A stretch of DNA of 64,000 bases, taken from NCBI GenBank assembly GCA_003576765.1, contig QEVP01000014.1:1-64000 (forward strand), given 5' to 3'. Below are positions 1 through 11,814 of this stretch, in pieces. The notes beneath the pieces were generated by a model, which had not been told where the DNA came from, did no database searches, and was given only the letters and a program-made list of their open reading frames with translations. How positions within the stretch are numbered: position 1 is the stretch's first letter; each line of letters starts with the position of its first letter. The stretch is from Pseudomonadota bacterium. Lineage in GTDB: Bacteria; Pseudomonadota; Alphaproteobacteria; Rhizobiales; Xanthobacteraceae. The position numbers and the translations under genes are program-made.

Positions 1-9
1 ACCCCGTTC

Positions 10-108
10 CGTCATGGCCGGGCTTGTCCCGGCCATCCACGTCTTTCTTCGCTGAAATTTCAAAGACGTGGATGCCCGGCATAAAGCCGGGCATGACGGT
101 CGCTGATT
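10..108. repeat. Family A intergenic inverted repeat
   Basis: Two short palindromes (GGCCGGGCTTGTCCCGGCC near 17-35 and GCCCGGCATAAAGCCGGGC near 74-92) lie inside a larger inverted repeat formed by ATCCACGTCTTT and AAAGACGTGGAT. The same arrangement recurs near 24.25 kb and, in partial or diverged form, near 9.4, 11.7, 17.7, 36.3 and 47.3 kb. It is an intergenic repeat just upstream of ddl. No coding role is seen. Confidence 0.8.
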
Positions 109-155
109 CCGTGAAAAGCAAAAATGCTCTAGTGAGGGCGTGGCAAGGAGCCGCC

Positions 156-1082
156 ATGATTCGCTTCAATCACGTCGCCGTTCTCTATGGAGGCTGGTCA
201 TCGGAACGCGAGGTGTCGCTGCGCTCGGGCGAGGCGTGCGCCAGGGCGCTGGAGCGGCGTGGCTACCGCGTCACCCGTGTCGATGTCGGGCGCAATATCG
301 CCAGCGTGCTGGCGGCGCTCAAGCCCGATGCCGTGCTGGTGATGCTGCACGGCCGCCCCGGCGAGGACGGCACCATCCAGGGCGTGCTGGAGACGCTCGG
401 CATCCCCTATAGCCATTCCGGCGTGCTGGCCTCGGCGCTCGCCATGCAGAAGGACGTGGCCAAGACGGTGCTGGCCGCGGCCGGCATCCCGGTGCCGAAG
501 GGCATGACCCTGCCGCGCGCCGAAGTGGCGAAGGCGCACGTCATGGAGCGCCCTTACGTCATCAAGCCGGTGGCCGACGGCTCCAGCGTCGGCGTGTTTA
601 TCGTCACCGAGGAGCACGCTCATCCGCCGCAGGAATTGTTCCGCGACGACTGGACCCATGGCGAACACGTTCTGGTTGAAAAATACATCGCCGGCAAGGA
701 ACTGACCTGCGCAGTGTTTGACGACGAGGCGCTGGGCGTGATCGAGATCGTGCCCGTCGTGCGGTTCTACGACTACGAGGCAAAGTATTCTCCGGGCGCA
801 TCAAAACACATCCTGCCCGCACCGGTTTTACCATTTGTTTACCAGGAGGCACGAAGGTTAACGCTGGCGGCGCATCGAGCGCTTGGCTGCCGGGGCGTGA
901 GCCGTGCGGATTTCCGTTACGACGATCGCATCGAGGGAACAGGCGGGCTCGTCTGCCTCGAAGTGAACACCCAACCCGGCATGACCGAGACGTCCCTTGT
1001 GCCAGAGCTCGCGGCGCATGCGGGCATCAGCTTTGACGAGCTCGTGCAATGGATGGTGGAAGACGCCTCGCTGAATCGCTGA
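156..1082 (+). CDS. ddl: D-alanine--D-alanine ligase
   Basis: Cytoplasmic ATP-grasp enzyme that joins two D-alanines for the peptidoglycan stem peptide. The N-terminal YGGWSSEREVSL motif (about 10-21), HGRPGEDGTIQG, the ATP-grasp strand PYVIKPVADGSSVGV and the Mg-binding segment EVNTQPGMT (about 269-277) are all present, and 308 aa is the usual length. The ATG at 156 is preferred because AAGGAG lies at 145-150; the longer frame back to 24 runs through a repeat. The 3' end overlaps the proposed ftsQ start, and ddl-ftsQ-ftsA-ftsZ is the standard alphaproteobacterial order, so it is probably cotranscribed with the division genes. murB and murC would be expected before the window. Confidence 0.96.
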   Translation: MIRFNHVAVLYGGWSSEREVSLRSGEACARALERRGYRVTRVDVGRNIASVLAALKPDAVLVMLHGRPGEDGTIQGVLETLGIPYSHSGVLASALAMQKDVAKTVLAAAGIPVPKGMTLPRAEVAKAHVMERPYVIKPVADGSSVGVFIVTEEHAHPPQELFRDDWTHGEHVLVEKYIAGKELTCAVFDDEALGVIEIVPVVRFYDYEAKYSPGASKHILPAPVLPFVYQEARRLTLAAHRALGCRGVSRADFRYDDRIEGTGGLVCLEVNTQPGMTETSLVPELAAHAGISFDELVQWMVEDASLNR

Positions 1083-2035
1083 GAGACGTGAGGCTCAGGT
1101 CCGGTATGGCAGCCGGTGCGGCGCGCAGTGCGGCCGCGCTGGTGGCGCAGGCGTTTCGCCGGCCGCCGGCGCTTGCGCGTCCGGCGCGGCATGACCACCC
1201 AGGTCGCATCGTCGCCCTGGTCGAGCGCTACGCGCCGCGCCGCGCCGTATTGACCATGACGCTGGTTCTGGTGTGCGGGAGCGCCGCGTTCGGCGTCGTC
1301 AAGGGCGGCCACCTCGATGAAGTGACCGCGGCGCTGAGCGATGCCCGTAACGCCGCCGCCAATGTCGCCGGCTTCCGCATCGCCTCGGTCGCCATCGACG
1401 GCAGCAGGCAATTGTCGCATGACGAAATTCTCGCGATCGGCGGCGTCAACGGTCGTTCCTCGCTGTTGTTCCTCGACGCCGCGACGGTGCGCGACCGGCT
1501 CAAGGCCAACCCGTGGATCGCCGATGCGACCGTGCTCAAACTTTATCCCGGCCATCTGCGCATCGACGTCACCGAGCGCAAGGCGTTCGCGCTGTGGCAG
1601 CGTGACGGCCAACTCGCCGTGATCGCCGACGACGGTGCGGTGCTCGATTCCTATGTAACGCGGCGCTTCGCTTCGCTGCCGTTGGTGGTCGGTCACGGCG
1701 CCGAAACCCACGCCCGCGATTTCCTCGCTCTCGTTGCGCGCTATCCGACGCTCAAGCCGCGGGTCAAGGCCGCGGTCTATGTCGGCGAGCGGCGCTGGAA
1801 TCTGCGGCTCGATAACGGGCTCGATATCCGTCTGCCCGAACACGACGTCAGCCGCGCGCTCGACAAGCTGGCGCGGCTCGAACGCGACCAGCACCTGTTC
1901 TCGCGCGACGTCACGGTGGTCGATCTGCGGCTGTCCGACCGGGTCACCGTGCGGTTGTCGGAGGAGGCGGCCAAGGCGCGCGTGGATGCGCTCGACAAGG
2001 ACAAGAAAGCCAAACGCAAGGCGGGCAACGCATGA
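1049..2035 (+). CDS. ftsQ: Cell division protein FtsQ
   Basis: Bitopic inner-membrane divisome protein linking early and late division proteins. A basic N-terminal cytoplasmic region of about 65 residues is followed by one membrane segment (VLTMTLVLVCGSAAFGVV), a periplasmic POTRA-like domain (FRIASVAIDGSRQLS to LRIDVTERKAFALWQ) and the FtsQ beta domain, with a Lys-rich end. The ATG at 1049 gives 328 aa and overlaps ddl by 34 bases; ATG 1106 is an alternative that only shortens the cytoplasmic tail. I prefer 1049 because, from memory, relatives begin with a similar MDG-G-RL stretch. It overlaps ftsA by four bases (ATGA), which suggests translational coupling. Confidence 0.93.
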   Translation: MDGGRRLAESLRDVRLRSGMAAGAARSAAALVAQAFRRPPALARPARHDHPGRIVALVERYAPRRAVLTMTLVLVCGSAAFGVVKGGHLDEVTAALSDARNAAANVAGFRIASVAIDGSRQLSHDEILAIGGVNGRSSLLFLDAATVRDRLKANPWIADATVLKLYPGHLRIDVTERKAFALWQRDGQLAVIADDGAVLDSYVTRRFASLPLVVGHGAETHARDFLALVARYPTLKPRVKAAVYVGERRWNLRLDNGLDIRLPEHDVSRALDKLARLERDQHLFSRDVTVVDLRLSDRVTVRLSEEAAKARVDALDKDKKAKRKAGNA

Positions 2036-3351
2036 CCGCACTCGATCGCGGCCAGACCCCGAAGACGCGCCCGACGCCGCACAACCGTACGGCGCTGGTG
2101 GCCGCGCTCGACATCGGCACCAGCAAGATTGCCTGCATGATCGCCCGGCTCAGGCCCTGCCCGCCGAGCGAGGCGCTGCACGGCCGCAGCCATGCGGTCG
2201 AATTGATCGGCTACAGCCAGATCCGTTCGCGCGGCGTCAAGGCCGGCGCGGTGATCGATCTTGCCGAGTGCGAGCAGGCGGTGCGGCAGGCGGTGGCAGC
2301 GGCCGAGAAGATGGCCAAGGTGCAGGTCGAATCGGTGCTGGTCTCGGTCTCGGCCGGGCGGCTCAACGGCCAGCTCATCGAGGTCGCGACCGAAATCCGC
2401 GGCGGCGCTGTGACGGCGGAAGATGCCAGCCGCCTGACTTCGACCGGCATGCACCATGCGACCGGTGCCGGCCGCACCGTGCTGCACGCCTTGCCGGTCG
2501 GCTACGCGCTCGATGGCGTCAGCGGCATTCGCGATCCGCGCGGCATGCTGGCGCGCTCGTTCGGCGTCGATATGAACGTGGTCACGGCGGATGCGACGGT
2601 GGCCAAGAACCTGATGCTCGCGGTCGAGCGCTGCCACCTCAACGTCGAGGCGATGGCGGCGGCGCCCTACGTCGCCTCGCTGTCGGTCTTGACCGGCGAC
2701 GAGGCCGATATCGGTGCCGCGGTGATCGAGATGGGCGCCGGCACCACCACGCTCGCGGTCGTTTCCGGCGGCCGCTTCGTGCATGCCAGCGGCTTTGCCG
2801 TCGGCGGCCAGCACATCACCATGGATCTCGCGCGCGGGCTTGGTGCCTGCATCGCCGATGCCGAGCGCATCAAGACGCTGTACGGCAGCGTGCTGACCGG
2901 CGGCCTCGATTCGCGCGAACTGATGAGCGTGCCGATTGCCGGCGACGACGGCGACCAGGAAGAGGTCGTCTCCCGCGCCACCATCGCCAACATCATCCGC
3001 CAGCGCGCCGAGGAAATCTTCGAGATGGTGCGCGACCGGCTGGCCGAATCGCCGTTCGCCGCCGCGCCGCGCGCGCGCGTGGTGCTGTCGGGGGGCGCTG
3101 CGCAGTTGAACGGCATGCCGGAACTGGCGAGCCGCATTCTCAACCGTCCGGTACGGCTTGGCCGTCCGCTCGGCTTCGGCCGGCTGCCGCACGAGGCCAA
3201 GGGGCCGTCGTTCGCGGTGCCCGCCGGCCTGCTCGTCTATCCGCAGTTCGCGCATCTGGAACACGTCGAACCGCGCCATGCCCGGCAACTGCGGACCGGA
3301 ACGGACGGTTATTTCGGAAAGGTCGGACGATGGCTGCGCGAGGGCTTCTGA
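2032..3351 (+). CDS. ftsA: Cell division protein FtsA
   Basis: Actin-like ATPase that tethers FtsZ filaments to the inner membrane and recruits later divisome proteins. The phosphate-1 motif ALDIGTSKIACMIA occurs at about 24-37, the phosphate-2-like IEMGAGTTTLAVV in mid protein, and the adenosine motif VVLSGGAAQLNGMPELA near 345-360. The C-terminal segment YFGKVGRWLREGF fits the amphipathic membrane-targeting helix. The length of 439 aa is normal. The start overlaps the ftsQ stop, and ftsZ follows after 83 bases. Confidence 0.97.
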   Translation: MTALDRGQTPKTRPTPHNRTALVAALDIGTSKIACMIARLRPCPPSEALHGRSHAVELIGYSQIRSRGVKAGAVIDLAECEQAVRQAVAAAEKMAKVQVESVLVSVSAGRLNGQLIEVATEIRGGAVTAEDASRLTSTGMHHATGAGRTVLHALPVGYALDGVSGIRDPRGMLARSFGVDMNVVTADATVAKNLMLAVERCHLNVEAMAAAPYVASLSVLTGDEADIGAAVIEMGAGTTTLAVVSGGRFVHASGFAVGGQHITMDLARGLGACIADAERIKTLYGSVLTGGLDSRELMSVPIAGDDGDQEEVVSRATIANIIRQRAEEIFEMVRDRLAESPFAAAPRARVVLSGGAAQLNGMPELASRILNRPVRLGRPLGFGRLPHEAKGPSFAVPAGLLVYPQFAHLEHVEPRHARQLRTGTDGYFGKVGRWLREGF

Positions 3352-3434
3352 CGATCATGGACCACCCATCAAACCCGGCCCGCGCACAGAGCGGCAAACA
3401 GCACGCCTAATCGAGAGGACACGAGAGGCACACC

Positions 3435-5216
3435 ATGGCGATCAATCTCAACATTCCCGACATCAGCGAGCTGAAGCCGCGTATCACCGTGTTCGGCGTC
3501 GGCGGCGCCGGCGGCAATGCCGTCAACAACATGATCACCGCCGGCCTCGCCGGGGTGGACTTCGTCGTCGCCAACACCGACGCGCAGGCGCTGACCCTGT
3601 CCAAGGCCGAGCGCATCATCCAGATGGGCACGCAGGTCACGCAAGGGCTCGGCGCCGGCTCGCAGCCGGACGTCGGTGCGGCCGCCGCCGAAGAAGTGAT
3701 CGACGAGATTCGCGACCATCTGTCCGGCGCCAACATGGTGTTCGTCACCGCCGGCATGGGTGGTGGCACCGGCACGGGCGCGGCCCCGGTGATCGCCAAG
3801 GCGGCGCGCGAGATGGGCATCCTCACCGTCGGCGTGGTGACAAAGCCGTTCCACTTCGAGGGTCAGCGCCGCATGCGCACCGCGGAAGCGGGCATCGCCG
3901 AGCTGCACAAGGTGGTTGATACCCTTCTGATCATCCCCAATCAGAATCTGTTCCGGGTCGCCAACGAGAAGACCACCTTCGCCGACGCCTTCGCGATGGC
4001 CGATCAGGTGCTCTATTCGGGCGTCGCCTGCATCACCGACCTGATGGTCAAGGAAGGCCTGATCAATCTCGACTTCGCCGACGTCCGCGCCGTGATGCGC
4101 GAGATGGGCAAGGCGATGATGGGCACGGGCGAGGCGAGCGGCGAGAAGCGGGCGCTGACGGCGGCGGAAGCCGCCATCGCCAATCCGCTGATCGACGATT
4201 CGTCGATGAAGGGCGCGCGCGGCCTGTTGATCTCGATCACCGGCGGCAAGGACCTCACTTTGTTCGAGGTGGACGAAGCCGCCACCCGCATCCGCGAGGA
4301 GGTCGATGCCGACGCCAACATCATCGTCGGCGCGACCTTCGAGGAATCGCTCGATGGTCTGATCCGCGTCTCGGTGGTTGCGACCGGCATCGATCAGGGC
4401 GCCACCGCCAAGCTGACCGGCACGCCGCCGGCCGCGGCTGCGCATCCGCCGCGCGTCGAGCACCGTGCGCCCGACACCGCCACGCATCGGCATGAGGCTC
4501 CGCCGCCGCGTCATGTTGCGGCGCCGATTGCCGCTGCGCCGGCGCCTGCGCCGGCCGCGCCGCAACCGCCGCGCCAGCCTGCGCCCAACCGGGTGGAACG
4601 CGATGCGCTGGCGGCCATCGCCGCCGCCGTCGCCCCGGCCGAGCCGGCCCCGATCGAGCCGGTTGCGCCGGCCTCCTATGGCGACGTCACCGTGCGGCCG
4701 ATCGCGCGCGAGCCGTCGCTGTTCGCCGAGCCCAAGGTGGCCCCGGTCGAGATGCGCGAGGAAGCGCCGCCTTCGGCTTTCATTCCGCCGGCGGCCGAGC
4801 GGGCGCCGGTCCGCGCGCCGCGCATGCCGAATTTCGAGGACCTGCCGATGCCGGCTCAGGCCGAGATCCGCCAGGCGCGCGGTGAAATGGAACAGGAGCA
4901 TCCGCAAAAGACCCGGCTGTCGCTGTTGCAGCGGCTTGCCAATGTCGGCCTTGGCCGCCGCGACGAGGCGACCGAGCCGCCGATTGCCGCCCGCGCCTCC
5001 GGCCCAGCCATGGAGCGGATGCCGCCGCTGCAGCAGCGCCGGCCGCAGCGCAGCGTCGCCGAGCAGATGGCGGCCAACGAGCCGGTCTCGGAATATGCCC
5101 GCCGGCCGGCGCCGCAGGGCCTCGACCCGCATGGTCGCCCAGCCCCCGTGGCCCCGGCGCCACAGGGCGACGATCATCTCGATATTCCTGCGTTCCTGCG
5201 CCGGCAGGCGAATTGA
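3435..5216 (+). CDS. ftsZ: Cell division protein FtsZ, long C-terminal linker type
   Basis: Tubulin-like GTPase that forms the Z ring. The globular core begins with [17 protein letters not shown], has the tubulin signature GGGTGTG at 109-115 and the T7-loop region [13 protein letters not shown]. After about residue 320 comes a long Pro/Ala/Arg/Glu-rich low-complexity linker, then the conserved tail [14 protein letters not shown] peptide (here [13 protein letters not shown]), which binds FtsA and other partners. At 593 aa it is much longer than the roughly 380 aa of gammaproteobacteria but normal for this order. A GAGAGG element sits just before the ATG. A strong terminator follows at 5249-5276, so the division block ends here. 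Confidence 0.98.
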   Translation: MAINLNIPDISELKPRITVFGVGGAGGNAVNNMITAGLAGVDFVVANTDAQALTLSKAERIIQMGTQVTQGLGAGSQPDVGAAAAEEVIDEIRDHLSGANMVFVTAGMGGGTGTGAAPVIAKAAREMGILTVGVVTKPFHFEGQRRMRTAEAGIAELHKVVDTLLIIPNQNLFRVANEKTTFADAFAMADQVLYSGVACITDLMVKEGLINLDFADVRAVMREMGKAMMGTGEASGEKRALTAAEAAIANPLIDDSSMKGARGLLISITGGKDLTLFEVDEAATRIREEVDADANIIVGATFEESLDGLIRVSVVATGIDQGATAKLTGTPPAAAAHPPRVEHRAPDTATHRHEAPPPRHVAAPIAAAPAPAPAAPQPPRQPAPNRVERDALAAIAAAVAPAEPAPIEPVAPASYGDVTVRPIAREPSLFAEPKVAPVEMREEAPPSAFIPPAAERAPVRAPRMPNFEDLPMPAQAEIRQARGEMEQEHPQKTRLSLLQRLANVGLGRRDEATEPPIAARASGPAMERMPPLQQRRPQRSVAEQMAANEPVSEYARRPAPQGLDPHGRPAPVAPAPQGDDHLDIPAFLRRQAN

Positions 5217-5248
5217 TCGCGCGTTAACAATCGACGCGCCAACGACCG

Positions 5249-5276
5249 ATCCCGGCCCTTGCGGCCGGGATTTTTC
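5249..5276 (+). terminator. Rho-independent terminator after ftsZ
   Basis: A nine-base-pair GC-rich stem (ATCCCGGCC / GGCCGGGAT) with a five-base loop is followed directly by a T run. It lies 33 bases past the ftsZ stop. Confidence 0.85.
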
Positions 5277-5565
5277 TGACCATCGTTCAAATTCGAACGG
5301 TTTTGTTAAGAGACGGGTATCCTTGGGTTTTTTGGTAGCGCGGGAGTGTTTTCCCCAGCCGGCGGGTTGCCGTCGGCCGGCCGATCATGGTTAACAGGCG
5401 GCATCAATACGGCGCCTTTGGGGTAACATTCCGTAAAAAAGCGTGAGTTGGCGCCCTTCGGGGCAGCCTCTATGGTGAGCGCCGACTCAAGGGGACATCC
5501 GAGCCGAACGGCGCCTCCCCGGCGTAACCGGCCCCCTCGGATGGTAGTCAGCAGGTAGACATCGC
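5277..5565. other. Noncoding gap between ftsZ and lpxC
   Basis: Nearly 290 bases without a credible gene on either strand. It contains small GC hairpins (GGCGCC...GGGGCAGCC near 5451-5468) and TTAA-containing AT-richer patches near 5306 and 5391. It presumably holds the lpxC promoter and leader, but I cannot name a specific promoter. Confidence 0.4.
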
Positions 5566-6534
5566 ATGAAATCAAGCCGGCAAACGACGCTGCGGTCCGA
5601 CGTGACGGTCACCGGTATCGGCGTCCATTCCGGCAAGACGGTCGGCCTGACGCTTCGCCCCGGCGCCATCGACAGCGGTTTCGTCGTGATCCGCAGCGGG
5701 CTTGACGGCGGCGACCGCAAGCTGCACGCGAACCATGAGACGGTCACCGCCACCGCCTTTGCCACCGTGCTGGGCGACGCCGGCGGCCCGCTGGTCTCTA
5801 CTGCCGAACACATCCTTGCCGCGCTGCGCGGCCTTGGCATCGACAATGCGGTGATCGAGGTCGACGGCCCCGAGGTGCCGATCATGGACGGCTCCGCGGC
5901 GCCCTTCGTCGCCGCCATCGATCGCGCCGGCATCGTGCGGCAGAGCGCCGCCCGCCGCTTCATCGAGGTGCTGAAGCCGGTCCACGTCAAGAACGGCGAA
6001 TCGTTCGGCGAACTGCGCCCCTATGCCGGCGGTTTCCGCGCCGAGGTCGAGATCGATTTCGCCAACGCCGTGATCGGTCGCCAGAGCTACGTCTTCGACC
6101 TTACGCCGGAAGCGTTCCGCCGCGACATCTGCCGCGCCCGCACCTTCGGCCGCATGTGCGACGTCGCCAACCTGTGGAGCGCCGGCTATGCGCTCGGCGC
6201 CTCGCTGCAAAATTCCGTGGTGGTGGACGAGACCCGCGTGCTCAACGCCGAGGGTCTGCGCTATGCCGACGAGTGCGTGCGCCACAAGGTGCTCGACGTG
6301 ATCGGCGACCTGGCGCTGGCCGGGCTGCCGCTTATCGGCCTCTACCGCTCGATCCGCGGCGGCCACAAGCTCAACCACGCGGTGCTCTCCGCGCTGATGG
6401 CCGACCGCAGCGCGTGGCGGGTGGTCGAGGAGCCGGCTCAGGCGCCGGCGCGTCGCCGGGCTCGCGCCGGCCTCGAAGTCGGTGGCATGGTCGGCGGCAT
6501 GATCGCCCCGGCCTTCGGCCCGGACGTGTCCTGA
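5566..6534 (+). CDS. lpxC: UDP-3-O-acyl-N-acetylglucosamine deacetylase
   Basis: Zn-dependent deacetylase of the first committed step of lipid A synthesis, in the cytoplasm. The opening TVTGIGVHSGKTVGLTLRPG is characteristic. The zinc-ligand region STAEHILAALRGLGIDNA, the later ligands in ECVRHKVLDVIGDLAL and the catalytic IRGGHKLNHAVL are all seen. The length is 322 aa with a short Arg/Ala/Gly tail. Its location directly after ftsZ is the normal one in this order; the separating terminator implies its own promoter. Confidence 0.97.
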   Translation: MKSSRQTTLRSDVTVTGIGVHSGKTVGLTLRPGAIDSGFVVIRSGLDGGDRKLHANHETVTATAFATVLGDAGGPLVSTAEHILAALRGLGIDNAVIEVDGPEVPIMDGSAAPFVAAIDRAGIVRQSAARRFIEVLKPVHVKNGESFGELRPYAGGFRAEVEIDFANAVIGRQSYVFDLTPEAFRRDICRARTFGRMCDVANLWSAGYALGASLQNSVVVDETRVLNAEGLRYADECVRHKVLDVIGDLALAGLPLIGLYRSIRGGHKLNHAVLSALMADRSAWRVVEEPAQAPARRRARAGLEVGGMVGGMIAPAFGPDVS

Positions 6535-6785
6535 CCGGCCTCGCCGGATCGGCAATCGCTCACGTTTCGCCGGCACCACAGGCCGCCATGGACGCCTTAA
6601 TCCGGGCGGATTGTCCTCATACGCGGTTGGTCCCAATGCTTTTTTCAGCTACACAGCCGGCGCGCGGAAACGCCCGGCATGGGTGAGGGAAGCCGTTGCG
6701 CCAAGGTATCGCGAACCGGGCGCAGCCAAACCTTGAAAACCGGCCGCGCGGGCGACGAGTTTCCGAACCAATGGCGGAAGAGCGA

Positions 6786-7682
6786 ATGACACGCAGCCAG
6801 AACCAGTTCCCGGCAGTGCTCGTGCGGCGGTATGGCCGGGCCTTGCGCCTTGCCGCGACGCTGGCCGCGGTGGCGGTGCCGCTCGCCGGCTGCAGCGGCA
6901 CCAGCGATTTTCTGGAAAAATTCTCCTTCAACAAGGAAGAAGCCTTCGTCGATGAGCCGGCCGAAAAGCTCTACAACCAGGGCCTCTACTTGCTGAACGA
7001 GAAGAGCGACCCGCGCCAGGCCTCCAAGAAGTTCGAGGAAGTCGATCGCCAGCACCCCTATTCCGACTGGGCGCGCAAGTCGCTTCTGATGTCGGCCTAC
7101 GCGTTCTACCAGAGCGGCGACTACGATAGCTGCATCGGCGCGGCGAGCCGCTACGTCACGCTGCACCCCGGCAGCCCCGACGCCGCCTACGCGCAGTACC
7201 TGATCGCCTCGTCCTATTACGACCAGATCCCCGACGTCTCCCGCGACCAGGCCCGCACCGACCGGGCGATGTCGGCGCTGGAGGAAGTGATCCGCAAGTA
7301 TCCGACCTCGGAATATGCGACCACCGCCAAGCGCAAGCTCGAAGGCGCCCGCGACCAGCTCGCCGGCAAGGAGATGCAGGTCGGGCGCTACTACATGGAC
7401 CGGCGCGACTACACCGCCGGCATCAACCGCTTCAAGACCGTGGTGACGCGTTACCAGACCACCCGCCATGTCGAGGAAGCGCTGTACCGGCTGACCGAAG
7501 CCTACATGTCGCTCGGCATCGTCGGCGAGGCGCAGACCGCTGCCGCCATCCTTGGCCACAACTTTCCGGACAGCCGCTGGTACAAGGACGCCTATAATCT
7601 TGTAAAATCCGGCGGGCTTGAGCCGGTTGAGAACAAGGGATCGTGGATCAGCCGCGCGTTCAAGAAGATCGGCCTCGGGTAG
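6786..7682 (+). CDS. bamD: Outer-membrane assembly lipoprotein BamD
   Basis: TPR lipoprotein of the BAM complex that inserts beta-barrel proteins in the outer membrane. The signal sequence ends with the lipobox LAGC (Cys36 from this start), followed by repeated TPR helices (LYNQGLYLLNEKSDPRQASKKF and later copies) and the ending NLVKSGGLEPVENKGSWISRAFKKIGLG. ATG 6786 has GGAAGAG just upstream; ATG 6771 and the far 6696 start are less likely because they lengthen the signal n-region. recN starts 12 bases downstream, so the two are probably cotranscribed. Confidence 0.95.
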   Translation: MTRSQNQFPAVLVRRYGRALRLAATLAAVAVPLAGCSGTSDFLEKFSFNKEEAFVDEPAEKLYNQGLYLLNEKSDPRQASKKFEEVDRQHPYSDWARKSLLMSAYAFYQSGDYDSCIGAASRYVTLHPGSPDAAYAQYLIASSYYDQIPDVSRDQARTDRAMSALEEVIRKYPTSEYATTAKRKLEGARDQLAGKEMQVGRYYMDRRDYTAGINRFKTVVTRYQTTRHVEEALYRLTEAYMSLGIVGEAQTAAAILGHNFPDSRWYKDAYNLVKSGGLEPVENKGSWISRAFKKIGLG

Positions 7683-7694
7683 GATCACGCTTCC

Positions 7695-9368
7695 ATGCTG
7701 GCGCGCCTGTCGATCCGCGACATCGTCCTGATCGAGCGGCTTGATATCGACTTCAGTTCCGGCCTCGCGGTGCTGACCGGCGAGACCGGCGCCGGCAAAT
7801 CCATTCTGCTCGATGCCTTCGCGCTGGCGCTCGGCGGGCGTGGCGATGCCGATCTGGTGCGTCACGGCGCCGACCACGGCCAGGTGACGGCGGTGTTCGA
7901 GGTGCCGCGCGCGCACCCGTCGTTCGCGCTGCTCACCGACAACGGCCTCGACGCCACCGGCGAGATGATTCTGCGCCGGGTGCAGTTTGCCGATGGCCGC
8001 TCGCGCGCCTTCATCAATGACCAATCGGTCAGCGTGCAGACGCTGAAGGCGGTCGGCGCGGCGCTGGTGGAAATCCATGGCCAGCACGACGAGCGGGCGC
8101 TGGTCGATGCCGCGACCCATCGCCGGCTGCTCGACGCGTTCGGCGGGCTCGACCGCGAGGTGGCGGCGCTCGACGCGTTGTGGGCGGCGCGGCGCGCCGC
8201 ACGCGCTGCGCTCGAGGCGCACCGCGAGGGCATGGAGAAAGCGGCGCGCGATGCCGACTATCTGCGCCATGCCAGCGACGAACTGCGCAAGCTCAGGCCC
8301 GAGCCGGGCGAGGAGACGGCGCTGGCCGAGCGCCGCACCGCGATGATGGCCGGCGAGAAGATTTCGGCCGACCTGCGCGAGGCGCGGGATGCGGTCAGCG
8401 GCCCGCATGCGCCGGTCGTGGCGCTCGCGGGCGCGGTGCGCCGGCTGGAGCGCCGCGCGACAAGCGCACCCGCGCTGGTCGAGCCGGCGGTGCGCGCCAT
8501 CGATGCCGCCATCAACGCACTCGAGGAGGCTGACCAGCACCTCAACGCCGCCTTGGCGGCGGCGGATTTCGATCCGCTGGAGCTGGAGCGCATCGAGGAG
8601 CGGCTGTTCGCCTTGCGCGCCGCCGCCCGCAAATACGCAAGCCCGGTGGACGATCTCGCGGCGCTGGCCGAGCGCTTCGCGGCCGAGGTGGCGCTGATCG
8701 ACGCCGGCCACGAGCAGTTGGCCGGACTGGAGCAGGCGGCGGCGGACGCCGACCGCGCTTTCGCGCAGGCCGCCGAAAAACTGTCGGCGGCGCGCAAAAA
8801 GGCGGCGGCCAGACTCGACAAGGCGGTCAATGCCGAGCTTGCGCCGCTCAAGCTCGAACGTGCGAAATTTTCCACGCAGATCGACGCCGATGCGGCGGCA
8901 CCGGGGCCGCAGGGCATCGACCGCGTCGCCTTCTGGGTGCAGACCAATCCCGGCACGCGGCCGGGGCCGCTGATGAAGGTCGCCTCCGGCGGCGAACTGT
9001 CGCGCTTCCTGCTGGCGCTCAAGGTGGTGCTGTCGGATCGCGGCTCGGCGCCGACGCTGGTGTTCGACGAGATCGACACCGGTGTCGGTGGTGCGGTGGC
9101 CGATGCCATCGGCGCGCGGCTGGCGCGGCTTGCTGCAAAAGTGCAGGTGATGGCGGTGACGCACGCCCCGCAGGTGGCGGCGCGCGCCGATCAGCATCTG
9201 TTGATCTCCAAGGATGCGCTCGACAAGGGCAAGCGGGTGGCGACGCGCGTGGCGGCACTTGCCAACGATCACCGCCGCGAGGAAATCGCCCGCATGCTGG
9301 CCGGCGCGGAGATCACCAAGGAAGCGCGTGCCGCCGCCGAGCGGCTGTTGCGCGGCGCAGAGATGTAA
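7695..9368 (+). CDS. recN: DNA repair protein RecN
   Basis: SMC-like ATPase acting in double-strand break repair. Walker A is GETGAGKS at 29-36. The central region is Ala/Glu/Arg-rich coiled coil, with a QHDERALVD-type hinge segment. The C-terminal head has the signature ASGGELSRFLLALKVVL and the Walker B DEIDTGVGG, followed by VMAVTHAPQVAARAD. The length of 557 aa is normal. It follows bamD closely, as in many relatives. Confidence 0.97.
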   Translation: MLARLSIRDIVLIERLDIDFSSGLAVLTGETGAGKSILLDAFALALGGRGDADLVRHGADHGQVTAVFEVPRAHPSFALLTDNGLDATGEMILRRVQFADGRSRAFINDQSVSVQTLKAVGAALVEIHGQHDERALVDAATHRRLLDAFGGLDREVAALDALWAARRAARAALEAHREGMEKAARDADYLRHASDELRKLRPEPGEETALAERRTAMMAGEKISADLREARDAVSGPHAPVVALAGAVRRLERRATSAPALVEPAVRAIDAAINALEEADQHLNAALAAADFDPLELERIEERLFALRAAARKYASPVDDLAALAERFAAEVALIDAGHEQLAGLEQAAADADRAFAQAAEKLSAARKKAAARLDKAVNAELAPLKLERAKFSTQIDADAAAPGPQGIDRVAFWVQTNPGTRPGPLMKVASGGELSRFLLALKVVLSDRGSAPTLVFDEIDTGVGGAVADAIGARLARLAAKVQVMAVTHAPQVAARADQHLLISKDALDKGKRVATRVAALANDHRREEIARMLAGAEITKEARAAAERLLRGAEM

Positions 9369-11669
<2,301 letters not shown>

Positions 11670-11679
11670 TCCATTTGTC

Positions 11680-11800
11680 ATGGCCGGGCTTCGTCCCGGC
11701 CATCCACGTCTTTGAACGATCCCTTCCTTTATCCCTCCCCCTGCAAGGGGAAGGGTAGGGTGGGGGTTGGATGCGCGGATCAAGTCCGCGCATGACCAAC
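11680..11800. repeat. Composite intergenic repeat (families A and B)
   Basis: A family A half (GTCATGGCCGGGCTTCGTCC, then CCATCCACGTCTTTGAACG) is followed by a family B unit (ATCCCTCCCCCTGCAAGGGG, then AAGGGTAGGGTGGGGGTTGGATG) and a terminal palindrome GCGCGGATCAAGTCCGCGC. It separates the convergent ligA and DUF924 genes and may double as a bidirectional terminator. Confidence 0.75.
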
Positions 11801-11814
11801 CACACGGGCCGGCG

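Noticed and set aside
6645..9272. 875-codon open frame antisense to bamD and recN
   Set aside because: Antisense shadow with no domain signature; both + strand genes are unambiguous.
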